Below are positions 1-12,700 of a stretch of DNA of 64,000 nucleotides, one piece after another. The translations under genes were made by a program, and so were the position numbers. Each line of letters begins with the position of its first letter. The first letter of the stretch is position 1. Below the pieces are notes generated by a model, which saw only the letters and a list, made by a program, of their open reading frames with translations, was not told the origin of the DNA and searched no databases. The stretch is from assembly GCF_019925205.1 (NCBI RefSeq), contig NC_083568.1, forward strand, positions 23,496,393 through 23,560,392. The letters run 5' to 3'. The DNA is from Metopolophium dirhodum (taxonomy: Eukaryota; Arthropoda; Insecta; Hemiptera; Aphididae).

Positions 1-600
1 GTCACTTTAGGAGAGTGTAGTGGTCTTTCGTGGAGCTGTTGTGGGTTATTTGCAGCCCAGTATGGAAATTTTTGTTTATTTACAGTTCCAGAAAGATGAA
101 AGTGGGCCTCATCGCTACAGAAAAAAGTTGATGTCGGAGGGATTCGCAAAAGAATTTGCTGACAGATATTTTTGCGGTTGTCGTAGTCAATAGCATGTAA
201 CTCTTGGACAAGCATTAATTTATAGGGATGGAATGATAAATCTTCGCGAAGAATTCTCCTCAAAGAACGGTCTGAGATTCCCAAAGCTACCGCGTGTTGG
301 TGACTGCTCAATTGACTCTCTAACCAACTGCACATTTTCGGGGGTTCTTACCGTTCTGGGGGCTCCGTGTCCAAGTCCACTTAGGGTACTTCCAGTTTCT
401 TCCAATTGCCGTATCCAAAATTTAATAGTGTTAGCAGAAGAAATAGATTCGTTACGTGGAATTCCGAAGTGTATACAAAAAGCTCTCTGTGTAGTGATCA
501 CAGAATGATTATTTTCGTAATACGCACGCACGACGAAACCACGATGTAAACCTGTCCAGACCATGATTACGACTAAAAATGGCATTATCGTACAATTCAA
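1..600 (-). pseudogene. Tc1/mariner-like (DUF4817/DDE_3 type) transposase remnant, cut by window edge
   Basis: Read on the minus strand, 600 to about 290 encodes a helix-turn-helix N-terminal region with motifs such as TQRAFCIHFGIPRNES and RTVRTPENVQLVRESIEQSP, as in DUF4817-containing insect transposases. The frame changes near 290, and the next frame continues with GISDRSLRRILREDL and then a DDE-domain start containing FFCSDEAHFHLSG, whose Asp is a likely catalytic residue. The rest of the catalytic domain lies left of base 1. The frame change and the lack of a clear start show a decayed copy. The superfamily call rests on remembered motif patterns; the exact family is not certain. Confidence 0.6.
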
Positions 601-717
601 AATATACCACTAATTAAGGCCTGCTCTTACCTTATCTCCGGTTAATGAGCTCGTTAAACTCGTCAGTCGGCCCTGCCGCACCTGTAAACTATAAATATGA
701 TTTTTAACATTTTTTAG

Positions 718-726
718 ATATCCTTA
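718..726 (+). CDS. Microexon 1 (9 nt)
   Basis: ATATCCTTA follows acceptor TTTTTTAG and precedes donor GTAAGT. In phase 1 its whole codons read Ile-Leu. It is the first of four tandem copies of a 152-bp unit. Confidence 0.72.
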
Positions 727-3700
727 GTAAGTTAAATGTTTATAATTTTTTTATATCATATTTTATAAGTTATAGAGTGACATAGTTAAATCATAGTTTT
801 GTATTCGGTCCAAAATCTATAAGCAGTTATTATATATTGTAAACTAAATATGTGTTTAACATTTTATAGATACCCTGAGTAAGTTTAATGTATACATATT
901 TTTTTTTTTATTATGTAATAATTCATAAGTTATAGGTATAATTAAAATATAGTTTTGTATTCTGCCTAAAATCTATAAGCTGTTATTGTATGTAAACTAA
1001 ATATTATTTCTAACATTTTATAGATTCCCCAGGTAAGTCAAATGTTTATCATGTTTTCATATCATGATTCATAAGTTATGGAGTGGCATGAATAAAATAT
1101 AGTTTTAAATTCTGTCTCAAATCTATAAATAGTTATTATACTGTAAACTAAATATTACTTCTATCTTTTTATAGATTATGAAAGTAAATTAGATGTATAT
1201 TAATTATTATTATTAGATTCTGAGCGGAGTGGTACAAATTATGTTGATTTTACATTTATGTGTTTTTTTTCTGTGACGGTTGTCACCTATTTTAATTTTT
1301 AACAGTAAAAATGCTTCGATTTTCTACTTAGGTAGTTCGATTCTTACCTTTTATGGTAGAAACGGGGTATGTATGTCAGCTGCGGCAAAATTAATCTTTT
1401 TCTAAATGTCGATATGTAAATTGCACAAAAAAAATATTTAACATTATACAATCTGCGACAAAACTGATAAGTTACATATTACACAAACTGCTTAACTGCG
1501 GAAATTTATTTTATATGCATACCTACTATATAATATGCTATGATGTACCTTAATGATGTGTATTTACTCATGTGTACCTATGTACCTAAGTATATTATAA
1601 TTATGTTATGTTGCGTCTTGCGTCTCGCATAGTTGTATACAAATTGGTAAGGTAAATCCAGATATATTTTGAAGTTTACTAAATACAACATACTAGTGCT
1701 CTGCACGGTCCGTTATTATAGGGACCGGACTGGACTTCAAATTTTAACAAGGGACCGAAGTCGAACCGAACCACACTTAATAGTTAAATAGAAGACCAAG
1801 TTCGGACCGAACCCTCGGCTACATATTATTTATAGACCGGACCGGACTGGTAATTAAATTTAATCTAATTGAGTATAGACCGGGACCGGATTGACGGTTC
1901 GATCTTAAAACATTTTGGACCGTTTATGAACCAGACTGGACCATGGTCCGGACCGGACCGGACTGACGATTCGATCTTAAATCATTTTGGACCGTAATAA
2001 CAGTAATACGCTTAAAAATTATTTTACATTTTCAAATCACTCAAATATATTCTAAAATTTAAACTCAAAAACTAACAGACACAGTACTTGTGTCTTGTGC
2101 AAACAATAATTTCTTATAATATTTCAATTTGTGGTGGTGGGTACTAGGTACATACTACATACCAAACCCATCTCAATAAACTGTAACACTAAGTTCGCTA
2201 CAATGGTAGTATGGTAGTATTTCCCAATTTCAACAAAAAAATGAAAATTCTACTAGTTAACAAATAGAGTAAAGACAAACGAGTAACGAGTAATGACATA
2301 AATTAATTAAATTGAAACGTATATTATATAATATATACTGTAAATACTGAATAAATACAATATATATTATATCATTATAAACAGAAACATATTTTCAGAT
2401 GTACTATAAATTGTATAATTATTATGAATGTTAATGGTTTAAGTCATATAATAAGTTTATAAATTTTTATAATTAAGTAAATGTAATAAATAATAATACA
2501 CTTTTAAATAATTATAAAACAAAGACTTACCTATCAATCCAATGGATGCAATAGCCAGTAAGCATGTACTATCTAGGTGATCGTTCGAGTAGTATTTATC
2601 GTTTTGACGTTTTTAACACAAAGTCACGAACATGTAATGAATAATGATGAAAAAGAATGATCAATGAACACAAAAATACAACACGTGTTGGTCGCATTGA
2701 GCATTTGAGTGTAGTGATAACGCTGTGTCGCTATTAGATCAAAACGATAGGTTTTCTAGTCGTTTATAATATCATTGATTGCCACTCATATATTAAAATA
2801 ATATAATATTATGGATTATCGTTATCGTATTGCGTGACCGACGATTCTATAAAAGCTGGCCCGTATGACGATAGACGGTATTATTTTCTACGTATTATCC
2901 AAATGATTTTTTGGATCATCTAACACATTCAAACATTTCAAACCAATATTTATACAATAAATTCACATAGGTACGAATGGTACGATGCTAAATAATATTC
3001 AGTATAATATCGATTAATTTCCCGAGATTACGTATTAATGTATTACAATTTATGAATTCTATAAATAAAAATAAAATTATATCCTTCGACCTTCACGTCA
3101 GTAACGGGTGGTAGCCGTTATATTTACGGAGAACAGACATTTAGTAATCAGTGTAATCACTTTATAAATAAAATATATATACCTACCTAATACCTATAGT
3201 TGTACGTTTTTATTTGGTGTTTATCATTTATTTGTATAACAATGTCATAACAATATCTTATTTAGATTTTAAGAAATAATTACCGAGAGATATAGACCGG
3301 ACTGAGACCGGACCGAACTGATATAAATTTTTTTTTGAAACCGGACGATACTGAAAATATTGTATTTTATCTAAGGACTGGACCAAATTAATCCTAAAAA
3401 ACATTGAACCGTACCAAACCGACGATTCAATAGGTTGCTTATGTTAGGACCGGACCAGACCGGACCACGGTCCGGTTCGGTCCGGACCGGACTGATTAAG
3501 ACCGGACCATGCAGAGCACTACAACATACTAAATATCGGTTCCTTTACTTTGATAATACTACTTACTACCCATTTACTAATTACTAGTGTTGGATGTTAG
3601 TAGAAGTGGCTAAAAATTTAATATTTAATTCATTAATTCAACATGATGAAATTCACAACAATGTGAATGATAAACAATTAATTGTGTTAAGAAATTTTAA

Positions 3701-6700
3701 ATTCTAATTGAAATATAAATCGAAAACAAGTGGTTATAAGACTGGGAATGCACTAATAAAACATACACGGTCAAATTGGTCTTCAACAATGAAAAAATTA
3801 TATTATAAGTTAAATAATTGTTGGTAAACAATCGTGAATCAGATCCTACAATTGAACGTCAGGCCGTTTGTAATACGAAAAATGTTTGAAGACAACTGAA
3901 ATCAATATTTACGAAATCCCCCCCCCCCCCCTCTTCCCCAAACTTGATAAGAATATTATTTAAGTACATGAAGTTCTAATAAATATGAATATTATGACTA
4001 ACAAGAATGAAAACATTCTAGTTCTGTACTAAATTTTTTTTTATCAGTTGCTTGAACTGAAAAATTAATTTAACCTACTGTAGTAGATACTTACGCCTAA
4101 TACTAAAATTAATCACTTTAATCACAATAATATCATAAAATATACCTATTTAGTAACATTATAGGCTTACAGGCCGTCATACAAAATAAATAGAAAATAA
4201 ATTGCATAGTTTATTTTATAATGTATATTATCGTTTTTGTCGCTGATTGTATAATGTCAAATTTTTTTGCCACATTTTACATATTGACTTTTATAAAAAA
4301 GTTAAGTTTGTTGCGGTTTACCATCTCCAAAAATTGAATCTTGTTAAAACTTGGGGGGGGGGGTCAACTAACCTATGTAATGATTTTATTTCATTGAATT
4401 AAAATTTAATACATTCGTTACAGCGACCCGTCTAGACACCTAGGTACTCCACAGCAGATCGGTTTCTACTTGCCCATCTTTTTCATATCATATTTAATAC
4501 AATTTTTTTCCAATTAATAAAAAATAAAAACTTTACCACACCTATTTGATTTTTTTATCTAGACGTATTTAACAGTATGTAATTTTTGTATTTTGTATTG
4601 TACCTATTGCGTGTTTGTGTGCTACTAATTTTATACGATATATTTTTCATAGTAGGTATATTATATCAATTAATGATATTTTCACCAATGGTATACAAAC
4701 TATGCAAAATAGAATACTTCACAAATAAAAAGAATTCTATTACAATTTTGTTATTCTTATTAAATGTTTAATAGTCAGTCTAAAATCATAGACTCCTTAT
4801 TTTGTATGCATTTTAGGTATAATTTTCTTTTAACTACCTTTTACAAATAACCTATATTGACTAATAATGTAAATTGCACTATTAAATCATGTTGCGCAAT
4901 GCAATTTTTTTAATTACCTGTGTTTTAGAAAAATTTTATTAGTTATTAAATTTAAAAACAAGTATACTTTTCAAATTTTTTAATACAATTTTTTATAGTA
5001 AATAGTTATTCATAAACATTAATTTTTTTTTCAAGAATACATACATGGTACGTATATTTTTGTTTTATTTTATATTATTAAAATTTTATATTTTTCTCTG
5101 TGTGAAATTTCCAGATTTTAGTATAGTATATTAAATATTAATTCTTTTTAGCATCGTCCATTAATTTCAATGTTCATTTACAGATGAATAGATATTGGAA
5201 ATTAAAGATCAGAAACATTAGATTAAATTTGGTTCGTAGTCTTTTTAAGGATGAGACATTTTCCTAAAAATGTCACGTTCAAAATTCTTGGAACGTTGAA
5301 ATGTGTTACTTTCTCGATGCTATATATTGTTTTTTTTCCTTCTTCTTTTTTTTGTATTAGCATATTTTGGATCCACGATTTGTATATTTTTCTTGACGTG
5401 GGCCTCCCATCTTAGTTGATGACGCCCTCGATGTATTTTACCTTGTGGTGTTCTACACTGAAACATCTGAATTGAAGGTCTTTATTTTCACTAAGCATGT
5501 CCGCCCATTGGAGTCTCTTTTTGTATTATTTCCTTAATTATATCAGGCATTCGTTACAAGTTTTTTTGTTTTTTCATATTTTCCATTCCTCAAAATTGCA
5601 TCTATACACGGTCCGAATATTCTTCTTAATAATGATCTTTTGATATGAGCTGCTCAATGAGCTGGCTGGATAGGTGGATTAAACGATCACTTCGGCCCAA
5701 GGACTCAGCGATCGAGTGGCAGTGATCAGAAACCTGTTCACAGAGGTATGTTTAGAGAAAAGCCGTCTCACAGCGGCTAATGACGCCAGTGAGAAAATCA
5801 CAGGAAAGTCCTGGTGACAAGGAACGCTAAGATTAAAAGTAAAATTGAAGAGACCATCACTCTAAGGCAGCGGTTCTCAACCTGGGGTACGCGTACCCCT
5901 AGGGGAACGTGTCATGATCACAAGGGGTACGCGAAAAAAAATTGAGTAATAGTGGATAAAAGTGAAATTTAATGTAACTGAAATAGTTTGCTATTAACGA
6001 AATATTTAATAATTGTGTACTGATTACAATGTAGAGTCTGCGATTTAATGTTATTAATGCGATAAGATTTTATCGTTATAATATGAACACTGTAGAAGTA
6101 TATAATGTAGTTAATTTAAGTAGATCAATTTTTGTAGATTATTTTTAGATAATTGTAGAGACTCGTTATATTGCTGTATTACAGATGAGCCATATAAGGT
6201 ACCTACACAATCGTAATAATCGTCAACTATTCAGTTGTTATATGATATTTGTGAGTGGTACATGTTTCAAAAAATTAAGTTCAAGCAAACAAGCTCAACG
6301 TTCACATTCAAATAAAATTGTTTAGTTGATATTATTATTTTTATATACATTGTTTGGCGCAAGCTAATTAAAATAAATAAATATTTCCAAATTTTCCTTA
6401 AAAATTATTATTATTATTATTATTATTTTCCATTATTTATATTCAAAATTGATATTTGGGGTACGTGAAATAGTTGTGAGTGGTAAAGGGGTACGTGAAT
6501 GAAAAAACGTTGAGAACCATTGCTCTAAGGCTAAGGAACTCGGAAAGAGTCAAGCAAACTCAAAGTGCCCACAACTATGACAGCAACAACTTAAGTGAGA
6601 CAAGCTACGTACATTTCTGTTGTCCAAGATGATGGTGCCGAACAGTTCCCACCAAGGCCAGATGGTCAGAAAACGAGAAGAGCTAGGCCAACAAAAGATA

Positions 6701-9700
6701 ATAAGAGAGCTGCAGTGCTGGATAATGATCGAAATGCGGAGGCAAGTCGTAACCTGCAGGACCATGCTTTGATCTGGTATGTGGCGATCCAAAAAAATTG
6801 GATGTCATTAGAAAGGATGTATGGATAGAAGTCGGTTCTGGTTAAAACCAAAACCCTTATGGTGAACGTCATTAAGGGAAGGTGGAGTCCCGAAATAATT
6901 CCCGATGACAAGAACACATTGGAGCCTCATACACAAATAGACAAACATAAGGAACTGGGTCCCAGGCTACCCAGAGTGATTATATATAACTCTGAAAACA
7001 TATAGCAGAAGCCAACGTAGGAAACCGTCCGTCTCCAAAACCAGTTGGGCCTCACGAACAAGGACACCGGCAATACCAGACTTGTTTGTGGGACAGAGAT
7101 ACAGTGCACTGAGTGCTGGAGACTGCAACAGACGTCCTCAAATTATAATCAATTATAAAATATGAATGAGCGCGTTACACTAACCATGTTGCGCAGGACC
7201 GATTTTAGCTCCAAATGAGTAAACTAAAAATAATAAAAATAAATATGAACGGGAAGATTCACGTAGCTGAGCAACTGCGAGACAAATGCATCAGCGAAAA
7301 GGTAGGCATAGCACTTATACAAGCGCCCCCGTTTAACAAAGAGCTTGTTACGAGCCTAGAGATATGCAACTCAGTACCGGCCGAATATAAGCCCAAAGCA
7401 GCCATTGTAATGATAAACCCGCGTGTGTCCAGCCTGCAACTAAGGCAATACACAAAAAGATATGTTGCTGTCGCAAAGATAAGCGAGAAAGGGCGAAATG
7501 AGAATGATATGGTAATTGTGTCAGCATACTTTAGATATAAAATATAACATGCCCACAAACACGTTCTCAGAGCAGCTAAAAAAAATTACAATGGAAAACA
7601 GAAGTGTCATAATTGGAGTAGATTGCCTACGCAAACCATCTAAAAATTGGATTGAAGGATTGCACAGCTGACGATATGGGCTGAGTAATATATTCTCAGC
7701 TTCTTGACGTCAAAGAGCTAGCTGAATAGCTGATGTAACTTAAGGGAGAACTGTAACCAAATGACACAGGTACATCCTGAGACCCAAGGAAGTCTTAATG
7801 GCAACATTTAAATAGCTTGTCTAACAAGATTGTTCAATACAGATTGTTCAAGAGGTTAAGGACGATGACTTAGGAAAACTGGGGTGCCAACCAGCAGACG
7901 GCAATGATAATTTATAAAGTTGTATTCCTCCCGCGGATAACGTATGCTGCCAGTGTTTGGACTCAATGTAAACAGCTCAAAAAATCAATAAAGAGTAGGC
8001 AGAGGAAACAATACAAAATTACGGCTCTCGAGTATGTTGGAAAAATAGCAAACAAGCACTTGAAGAGTGATAGTGGCGGGATATTGCTTCCATATAATGG
8101 TGAGAGTGGTGGACCGCGGGATCTCCTTAACGCTTATCCTACCTATTGGTAGGGCTATATGAACCAAGCCGATCAAACCACAGGGCATCCTCCCATTTTA
8201 ACTAAACTCTACGAAATTTGTCCCGTATATTTATAAATATTGTCTCCCTTACGTATATATATAGTTATAAATTAATTAAACATTATCGTTTACAGATAAA
8301 AGCCGTACGTATTATTTATTTATTTTATATATATAACAGGTACTAGGTATTGTAATGTTATTTTGTATAAAATATTTATTTTAAAAAGTTTGATATTCTG
8401 ATAAGAGTAAGGAAGTATCAGTAACAATAACTTGTTGAGTTTAGTTATAGTAATCATTGAAATCAGTGATACCACTTCTGTTCAAAAAATAAAAAGTATA
8501 GAAATTAGAATATTTAACCTGATGTTTGTGCAAAAAGACCTACCTTCGAAAAGAAATATAAGATGAAAGATAATAATGTTATTATATCATTGCGATATGC
8601 TAACCAGGAAGACGACGTGTCTGTCCCCTAACTCATCCACACTCTTTCTTGTCATTCATTATATCGTGTGTGAATGATAAACTCATAAGCATGCCGTTTT
8701 TATTATCATTATTGATATTTTTATATTCCCATATTTATTGTATTTACTTCTTAAAAATTATCCCTGTTTTATTTTGTGTAGTCTGTCTGACGTTTCCAAC
8801 CATCTGAAAGATTGTCATAGGTTACAAAGGGACATTGATAATTTTGTTGAGTGGTCTCAGTCATTAGGCCTGACACTTAACTTTGAAAAATGTCATACAA
8901 TGTCATTCTCCAGGAAGCGTTCTTCTATAAAATGGCTCTATGAACTATCCGACTTAACTATCTCACCTTTTGCTACTATTGTTGACTTGGGTTTTAAGTT
9001 TAATAATTGCCTTACCTCCGGACCTCGTATTGATATGATTTGCTGTAAAGCGTACAGAATATTTGGATTTATAAAAAGACTAGCCCAGGATTTTAAACTT
9101 GTTTTATCTTTAAAAAATAAAAACTCTATACTATATGCATACGTATGGCCGATTTTAGAATACAGCACTTTTCTTTTAATTAACTTTTAAGTCCCTCTGT
9201 TCCTTCCTATGTTCCTCCCTGTACATCTAATTATTTAGCTACTGAACCTATTACAAGACTGTTATCATTTGCCAATGTCGATGCTTCCCAATTTATTTTA
9301 GATATATGAAATATATCTTAATCTACTTCATCATTATTTTTCTTTTGTTCACGTATACATTAAATTAGCATTAAACAAAAAAAAAGATGTTATAATCAGT
9401 TGTACTTAACTGCTAGCCTCACTCATGAAATTACGCAATCAAAAATATTACAATATAGTGTCCATAATCACCTTAATCAACTTGCTAAAAATTAGATAAC
9501 ATGGTACCTTCAATCCCCAGTGTCTTACCATTTTGGGAGAGTTCTGGATAGCCAGGGTAAAATCCACCAAAGTCATTAATTGTTCGTACCATTGGCTTGA
9601 AAATATTGGCAAGTGGGGAATTCTCGAACCTTCCATACCAACAGAACAGCAGAGCGGTGTGCATTTGCCATATTTTTCATATGGCGTTTAGTAGTAAATT

Positions 9701-12700
9701 AAACCAAATATTATAGAAATAAAAACTCAACCACGTGATTTTGTTTTTTTTTCATCTAGCAATTTATGAAAGTTCGTATTATTTTATTTATTTTTATTGT
9801 TACTTTTGTGTATTTATTCATAGGTACATGACTAAAAAAAAAAAATCTTATTGCAGTCCCTGTTTTTTGGGGTCTGTTTAAACCGCATGCCATGTATCTA
9901 CAAGGTTATTTATCCTGCGCTTACACATCTTCATAATTTTATGTTTAATAAGTTTTATTCTAATTAAAAATAAAAATAAAAATAAAAAACTTAACCACAA
10001 ATATTTGTTTTTCTCATCCAGTCAATTTACCTGGTAAGTAATTGTTTTTTATTTTTTTTTAACTATTGTATTTTTGTGTGCTGTAGATTTACTTTATGCG
10101 TTTTGTTTTTAATAGTACTTAATTAAATCAATAAATAGTATTTTAATATATGGTGTCAAAATTATATAACTTTGCTCTACAGTAATTCATTATTATTATA
10201 TTTTTTTCAAGAACGTATATGTATGTACACTTTTTTTTTATTATTATTATAATGTAATATTTTATTCTATGTGATATTCCAAGAATTTATCATAGTGTTA
10301 AATATTAAACCATTCGTATATTAGCTTCAAAGTCCATATATAGACAAATATACATTGAAGTTTAGAGATGAGAATCATAAGAGTACATTTTGCTTGTAAA
10401 GTCTTTCTTTAAGTAGGTATGAGATATTCTATTCCAAAAAAACTTCACGTTCAAAATGAAAATGAAAATTTTTTTTTTTGTTTCTATATTTGATAAGAAA
10501 GTTATATGAATAAGGACATCAGTCTTTTCTGATCTATTATTATGCTGGACAGAAAATAACGATTGTGTACATATTTTGTGCAATTGCATACATTAACGAA
10601 GTGAACCTCGCGAATGTATAAAATAAGTAGTTAAATTATTAACTTTAATATATATATATTATATATATTACATACATTACCTACACATTTTAGTTATTTC
10701 ATAAACTAACAGATTCAACACCTTAACTGAAACATATATAATTATAATTTATAATAATATGTTGTTTGTTTTCAGTGAAACTTAGTAAGTATATTTCATG
10801 TTAGTTGTCATATTTTGACTTCTTCTCTTCTGGACAAAACAGATGAAAATCAAAAATGAGTTAGAACACACCGTGTTTGTAATGGGTTCCCGTTCTTCTT
10901 AATTTCAAACACAGTTTAGATAATTAAAACATCAAATGTTATGTAATAACAATTAAAATATGTGATTAAACAACAATTATGCACAAAATTAACTTAACTT
11001 AATTAATTTAAAATTATCTTGATATTATAAATAAACATTAAAAACTAAAAATAATTGTTTCTGTATTTAACTACAGAAATAAAATCCAAAAATCTTTAGA
11101 ATGATTTTACACTATCAGACTTTGAGGTGGACATAATACAAAAAATTAATATTAAAAAGGTTTAGTTAAAAAATGAACTGTCTATAATAAATAGCATCGG
11201 AGTTAAACTTAAATCTCTGCTGTACAGTAGGTAACCAGTGGGTCACTGTAATGTATGGTGTTAAATTTGAATTCAATGATTTAATATCATTGTATAAGAA
11301 AAACGATTCTGAGCGAAAACGGTCAGTCAGCCTATGATATTACTAAGCATATTTGACGATATTATTGTGAATAAAGTAATTTATATATTTACTGATTTAC
11401 GTGGAACCTTGTTTTAAATTTTCAATCCTTAGCTATAAAAGTTGATTATTTTATACATTTTTAACTACAAAATAATTATTACATTTTAAATTTGATAAAT
11501 TTGAACTTTAAATGCATATAAAAAAAAATCGTAAATATGTATTTTCAATATTTTTTAACTGCTATTGTAACAAGATATAAGGAGCCTTGCATACAACTTT
11601 CACGCTTTTCTACCAAACAAATAAAATTTTATTGATGTTTATAGAAAAAAAAACTAAAAAAATTTAGAACTGACAATGTCCGTAAACAGCTCAAAAAGAG
11701 TCAAAATATTTTCAAAATTTTATCGTGTATAGAAAATACTAATACAAACAATTAGTCAAATTACCAGTATCTACAGTCATACGTTTTTTAATTACAACAA
11801 AATAAGAAAATCGTTACACGAGAAATCGAGTGATTATCAAATGTTGTAAAAATATGAATTTCAAACGGTCGTATAAATTTAATTCGACTTTCTTGTGGAC
11901 ATTTTTTTTTTTGATAAAGGTAGATAAACTTATGGATAAGCGTGTATTACATTTTCAAATCTTAAATAGAAAAAGAAAAATTTTTATGAATTCTCAACTC
12001 AAAATAATTTTCTAATTTTCGTGATTTTTTCGTATTTTGTCAATATTTGAACTTTAAATGCTTATAAATAAAAATTGTGACTAAGGATTTTTAATATTTT
12101 TCAAATGTCATTGTAACAATATAGTAGGAGCCTTGTATTCAATTTTCAAGCTTTTTTACCCAACAGATAACATTTTATTGATATATGTAGAAAAAAAATG
12201 GAAACTGAAAATGTCTGCAAACAACTCAAAATAAGTCAAAATATTTGGAAAATGTTACGGTGTATAGGAAATTCTAGTATAAAAATTCAGTCAAAATTGC
12301 ATGTATCTACGTTAATTTTTTTAGAGTTACACCAATAACCGAAATTGATTTCTCGAAAACAGATTTTGCGTTAAAATTCCTGTTTTTCCTTAATTTTTCT
12401 TTTGTTTTTCATGTTGCTTTTGAAAACTTCTGTGAAATACAATTTAATAAATTCAATTTACTTTTGACCCTCAAAGTACCAACTAGATTCACTTTTCTAT
12501 CAGAAAAGTTACTGTTGAAGATAATTGAAGCACTTTCACTGTCCTAAAAGGTGAAGAAAGACACACACAAAAAAAAAAAACACACATCATTGTTAAATCT
12601 ATAGGTACATTCATCGCTTCGCTCAGAATCTAAAATCTGAAAGAACTTTTTTCCTAAAAATCATTTTTAATCATAATATAACTCTATATGAATATAATAT

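Larger units (their letters stand above)
690..1200 (+). repeat. Fourfold tandem array of 152-bp microexon-plus-intron units
   Basis: Exon starts are spaced 152, 154 and 151 bp. Shared intron blocks include TATAAGTTATAGAGTG-like, TATAGTTTTGTATTC-like and ATCTATAAGCAGTTATTAT-like stretches in the same order in each unit. The 9-nt exon inside each unit is the least conserved part. Confidence 0.85.
4405..8340 (+). repeat. Microexon cassette, copy 1 (incomplete)
   Basis: Holds exons 5, 6 and 7 with intron sequence related to copies 2 and 3. The counterpart of exons 11/17 and the counterparts of exons 13/19 and 14/20 are missing. LINE and hAT insertions fill 5340-8210. Confidence 0.7.

Noticed and set aside
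690..1200. Direct-repeat array as a CRISPR
   Set aside because: The whole 152-bp unit is repeated, in a eukaryotic genome, with degenerate copies and splice signals; there are no repeat-spacer features.
1215..1229. ATTCTGAGCGGAGTG between an AG and GTAC, formally a 15-nt exon
   Set aside because: GATTCTGAGCGG is the core of a dispersed aphid repeat also found at 11300 and 58110; the donor is poor and there is no paralogous exon.
4040..4065. TTTTTTTTATCAG followed by a 12-nt stretch
   Set aside because: No GT donor follows the 12 bases, so it does not qualify as a microexon.
4652..4658. Three-base TAG between an acceptor-like CATAG and GTATAT
   Set aside because: A 3-nt exon is implausible and the paralogous introns do not conserve it.
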